From Apostichopus californicus (lineage: Eukaryota > Echinodermata > Holothuroidea > Aspidochirotida > Stichopodidae): a stretch of DNA of 21,134 nt. Numbering within the stretch: the first letter of the stretch is position 1; each line of letters begins with the position of its first letter. The position numbers and the translations under genes are program-made. The notes beneath the pieces were generated by a model that saw only the letters and a program-made list of their open reading frames with translations, was not told the DNA's origin and ran no database searches. Positions 17,860 through 21,134 of this stretch are shown here, piece after piece. The stretch spans positions 1 through 21,134 of the forward strand of contig JAIPMN010026254.1 of the NCBI GenBank assembly GCA_020650975.1. The letters are read 5' to 3'.

Positions 17860-18583
17860 TTAACAAAAGTCTTGATCGAGGGCATCTCTATGGATTACTT
17901 GTAATTCGAATCCCTCCTTCTCCGTGGTAAGGACTGTACCATCTGGGTATTGGACCGTATGTTTTTCCTTCCTGTAAATAACTCCAAGACCAATGTTTTT
18001 TACTTCCGCGTTGATGGTGAGTGGAATCTGTGAGGTAACCATCAGGTTCCGCAGACGGGTGAGTTCTTTCTCATCCAGAGTTAAATCCGACGATTCTGTT
18101 GAAGAGGTTGATGTTGAAGCGGTTGGGGAAGGTGTAGAGCTATCCTCAATGGGTGATAGGGGGGTTGCCCCCCCCCCGAGTCCAAACAAATGGTCAATAG
18201 GTCCGCAGTCTAGCGTTGAGGCGGGGGCGTTCTCGCACGACTGGTCGCTCGTTCCGATGAGGGCAGCTAACGGAACAAAGGGTGAAGGGGGTAGATCCTC
18301 GGTGCCAAAAGCCAAAGAAATCTCATTTAGCCACTAATTGTTATTCGGTGGCACAGCAGGACTCGACTTTGAATTGGCAATCTGGGGTCCAGTTGATTGT
18401 GGCACAAAGTGAGCTACCGGTCCTGGTCTCCTTGAACCAAAACGCCTACCTCGCCTACCCCTAAAATTCACAGTTTGGGTGATGACTGTGAAGCTGCCTC
18501 CATGAAAAAAATAATCGCCCGCACGAAAAACAATCTACTTGTGGTCTACCAATACCACGACCGAATGGAAGGTTTGCGGACAT
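17860..18583 (-). pseudogene. Extra ORF downstream of Gypsy pol, with C2HC finger-like motif and Arg-rich patch, broken
   Basis: An ATG at 18583 opens 40 codons (MSANLPFGRGIGRPQ then CFSCGRLFFSWRQLHSHHPNC) before a TAG at 18463. The Cys/His spacing is C-X2-C-X12-H-X3-C, that of a C2H2-type finger with Cys as last ligand. The next frame is open across that point and continues FRGRRGRRFGSRRPGP, an Arg/Gly-rich patch. It meets a TAG at 18336-18334 and then runs in the same frame through a Pro/Ser/Thr-rich part to about 70 well-ordered C-terminal residues ending DALDQDFC at 17860. I recognise no family. No signal peptide or membrane segment is seen, so it does not look like env. Finger plus Arg patch suggests nucleic-acid binding. 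A run of nine C (18167-18176) lies inside it. Confidence 0.6.
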
Positions 18584-18775
18584 CTATCTTTACAATAAAA
18601 ACAATGAAGCAGTAATATGAAAATATGTAGCCTGTGTTCTGACAACACCGGTTCTGGAAGCAGAGTGAGCGTCAGTGCAGAATCAGAGCTTCACCCACTA
18701 ATAGAGCGAACGTTTACCAGTCCCGGGTGAAAACTAAATATAACCCTACTTGTTGCTTACGTAACGCTTACGTAA

Positions 18776-20757
18776 CTACGAGGCCTCACCAACTCTGTTG
18801 GTCTCAACATTCTCTCCAGATGTTAAGCATAATTTAAGACGATCGTGGTGAACGACCTCCGGCCTCGATCGTTCGGGACTGTTTTATGCGATAAGTTACA
18901 TCAGATAACTTATTAACTATTAAATATGGACCTTCCCAATATCTTTGCAACTTAGGAGACAGTCCCTTTTTCTTACTGGGGTTATACAGCCAAACTTTAT
19001 CACCGGGTTTATCATTTTTGGCATTGCTATGCCTATCATAGGACTTCTTCTGCCTTTCAACTGACGCATTTGTTTCGATTTTAGCCATTTCATGAACTGT
19101 CCTAAGTTTTTCTTCCAGTTTGCTTACATAGCTAATACTTGAACTAATTTCAACATGGGGAAGGGGGTACCAGGAGATCAACTGGGAGATTCATCTCCCT
19201 TCCTAACATCATTACACTGGGTGTCTCTCCCGTGGTCTCGTGAACAGAGGAGCGGTACGCCATGGTAACATGGGGCAACCATTCATCCCAATCACGTTGG
19301 TTTTCCGAAACAACGACCGATAACATTGCCTCTAAGGTTCTGTTAAAACGCTCCACCATGCCATCAGATTGGGGGTGAAAGGCTGTGGTACGAGTCTTAT
19401 CAATACCAAGGAGCTGTGGTAATTCTTTAAACAAATTTGACTCGAAATTTCGGCCCTGGTCAGTATGCAACTGTAGGGGAACACCGAACCTCAACACAAA
19501 CTGTTCTACAAAGACTCTGGCCACAGTAACTGCCTCCTGGTTTGGGATCGCATAAGCCTCGGTCCACTTAGTAAAGTAGTCCACTACACACAAAATATAT
19601 CTATTTCCCGTGTCGGTAACTGGTAAGGGTCCCAATATATCCATGGCCACTCTTTCCATGGGGGCTCCTACCACGTACTTTTGCATACGTGCTCTATGAG
19701 ATTTAATTGGACCCTTCCTTGAAGAGCATATTTCCTTATGATATCCAGCCCAGTAAAATCTAGATTGGACTCTCCTCATAGTTTTCTTAACACCTAGGTG
19801 ACCAGCTGTGGCCTTACTATGTAACAAAGACAATACCTCATTACGCATGCTTCTAGCCACCACTAATTTCCAGGAGATCTCATTCCCCGAGTCAGATTCC
19901 CATTTTCGATAAAGAATACCGTTTCTGAGACATAAGACCTTCCACATACCCCAGTAAGTTTTGAAAGTCTTGTTCTCAGCTGAAATCAGCGACCACTGTG
20001 GCTTTTCTTTGGAAATAACCATCCAGCCTATGATTCGACTGATGTCGTTATCACCCTGCTGCGCCTTCTTAATGTCTTCTACAGACCACTGGTCCACCCA
20101 AGCACCATCTAGCTCTAGCCTGGGAGCAACTATCTCTGGCACAACCTGTCCATTATCTTTTCCACTGTGAGTTGGACTTTCTACTGATGTAGCGGGTTCC
20201 ATCCCCTTCTCAGCATCTGTCCTAATTTCGTCCACTCTATCAGTTTGACTCCCACCCTGTTTAGTTTTACTACGGGTTACAACCGTACATACGTGGGTGT
20301 CAAGGGTATCCCCACTTTCACTGAGTTGTCGTCCAGTAAGATTCCCCCCAGTATCTTCTACTGTACTTAATTCCGTTTCCTCTAAGCGGAGACAATACCT
20401 ACAATCTACGCACGGGCGTCGGGAAAGCGCATCTGCATTCCCGTGTTTACTTCCTGGACGGTGCTGAATTTCGTAGTTATAAGTGCCCAGCATTTCAAGC
20501 CATCGCGCAATCTGCCCCTCGGGTTGTTTAAAATTAAGTAACCACCTCAAAGCACCATGGTCAGTTCGCACAAGAAATTCAGCACCGTACAGATAATGTT
20601 GAAAGTGTTTAATTGATGCTACTATAGCGTACAACTCTTTTCTTGTTACGCAATACCTTCGTTCAGCCTTACTAAACGATTTACTAAAATATGCGATTAC
20701 TCTTTCTTCTCCTCCCTGGATTTGAGAGAGAACACTACCCAAGCTTTCATTGCAACG
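18776..20757 (-). pseudogene. Gypsy pol: RNase H and integrase (RT deleted, frameshifts)
   Basis: In-frame similarity begins CNESLGSVLSQIQ at about 20757. RNase H follows: RKELYAIV (Glu), VRTDHGALRWLL and HGNADALSRRP (Asp), but its first catalytic Asp, normally just before CNES, was lost with the RT. A CVDCRYC cluster and a variable linker of about 190 residues come next. The integrase begins near residue 303 of the 530-residue frame: His pair in LLHSKATAGHLG, one Cys only (EICSSRKGP), then a complete DD35E triad: D in VAMDILGP (19641-19639), D in LHTDQGRN, E in MVERFNRT, with 35 residues between the last two. A one-base frameshift in a C-rich run near 19165 shifts to the frame with QRYWEGPYLIVNKL (GPY/F-like). 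A second near 18870 leads to RPEVVHHDRLKL, ending at 18776. Confidence 0.9.
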
Positions 20758-21134
20758 TGTTACTAGGGGCCTTCAATCTCTCGTTGCCGAAGCATTGAAC
20801 CATAACATTCCCAATTTTTATCTGACCAAGGCCTAGATCTATTTGGCACTTGTATTTTGCGAGGAAATCACACCCTAATATGAAATCAGGAGATATGTCT
20901 GCAACCCACACTGGGTGGCTCGCCGAAAAATCTCCCATCTTCAATGAAAAATTACCACAACCGAACAACGGTATACTTCGATCATCGGCCATAACCAAGT
21001 CCTCTCCAGTTCTCTCTAAATTTGACCGTGCACTCTGAGCAATTTCCTGATACATACTACGTTTCACAACACAAATATTTGCTCCCGTATCAATCAAGCT
21101 ATCTAAAGTCCTACCATGGATTTGTATTCTTGCG
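20758..21134 (-). pseudogene. Gypsy protease (retropepsin), truncated by the internal deletion
   Basis: The frame enters from the right edge: ARIQIHGRTLDSLIDTGANI. LIDTGAN is the aspartic protease active site. About 60 residues on, DFILGCDFLAKY matches the conserved ILG.DFL block that ends retropepsins, so the domain is complete at that end. The frame then stops at 20747-20749, in sequence where a Gypsy polyprotein would lead into RT; instead RNase H begins in another frame. The protease matures gag-pol by cleavage. The start and gag are beyond the window. Confidence 0.85.

Larger units (their letters stand above)
16620..21134 (-). mobile_element. Gypsy-type LTR retrotransposon (defective), right end beyond window
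   Basis: In sense order (right to left) it holds protease, RNase H, integrase with GPY/F-like C-terminus, an extra ORF, a 3' UTR, a purine-rich tract and the 3' LTR. The order PR-(RT)-RH-IN is that of Ty3/Gypsy. Gag, primer-binding site and 5' LTR lie beyond 21134. The RT domain is absent through an internal deletion near 20755 and there are two or more frameshifts in pol, so the copy is not autonomous. Confidence 0.85.

Noticed and set aside
17860..18583. Envelope gene of an errantivirus-like element
   Set aside because: No signal peptide, transmembrane segment or cleavage site; composition suggests a soluble nucleic-acid-binding protein.

Overview
The window looks like repeat-rich, AT-rich nuclear DNA from an invertebrate animal, probably marine. 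The evidence is the content: metazoan-type non-LTR retrotransposons (a Tx1/L1-like type with three CCHC knuckles in ORF1, a CR1/L2-like 3' end, and a further LINE reverse transcriptase), a Gypsy-type LTR retrotransposon, a Harbinger transposase relic, MITE-like and SINE-like repeats, and homopolymeric C/G runs. There are no operons, no rRNA or intact tRNA genes, no CRISPR arrays and no clear single-copy host gene. Species cannot be fixed from this sequence.

Layout. 1-1472: the 5' part of a Tx1/L1-like LINE on the minus strand (ORF1, then the start of the ORF2 endonuclease), running off the left edge. 1.9-3.4 kb: a dispersed TGGGCC-rich repeat interrupted by a tRNA-derived SINE, a 2-unit tandem repeat, and a dense TAGTCGG motif cluster next to a dead Harbinger transposase (minus). 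3.9-4.4 kb: a CR1/L2-like 3' end. 5.56-6.77 kb: the 3' end of another Tx1/L1-like LINE (minus), followed directly downstream by a retroposon whose 5' end is U2 snRNA. 7.1-8.3 kb: a 270-bp MITE with TIRs and a target duplication, then a perfect 59-bp direct repeat pair. 9.1-10.5 kb: a decayed multi-copy transposon-like gene (plus), interrupted by a second U2-headed retroposon with 34-36-bp flanking duplications. 11.3-12.4 kb: a decayed LINE reverse transcriptase. 12.8-15.2 kb: a second copy of the dispersed repeat, a roughly 394-bp tandem duplication and a third U2-headed fragment. 15.8-16.6 kb: a second transposon-like gene remnant, cut by the LTR of a minus-strand Gypsy element that fills 16.6 kb to the right edge.

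The strongest candidate for something little described is the U2-headed repeat (three copies at about 5.65, 9.5 and 15.0 kb). It joins about 40 nt of the U2 snRNA 5' end, including the branch-site recognition segment, to an unrelated body ending in a CCCAGG/CCTGGG hairpin and an A run. One copy has perfect flanking duplications, showing that it moved as a retroposon. SINEs with U1/U2 heads (SINEU) are known from crocodilians; whether this invertebrate-like family is described cannot be decided here.

The Gypsy element is also notable. It has lost its whole reverse transcriptase domain by a clean internal deletion and lost one zinc-ligand Cys of the integrase HHCC domain, yet keeps an intact DD35E triad. 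Downstream of pol it carries an extra, broken ORF with a C2HC finger-like motif and an Arg-rich patch. Nearly every coding sequence here is disrupted, so the window is best read as a graveyard of nested mobile elements rather than a working pathway.
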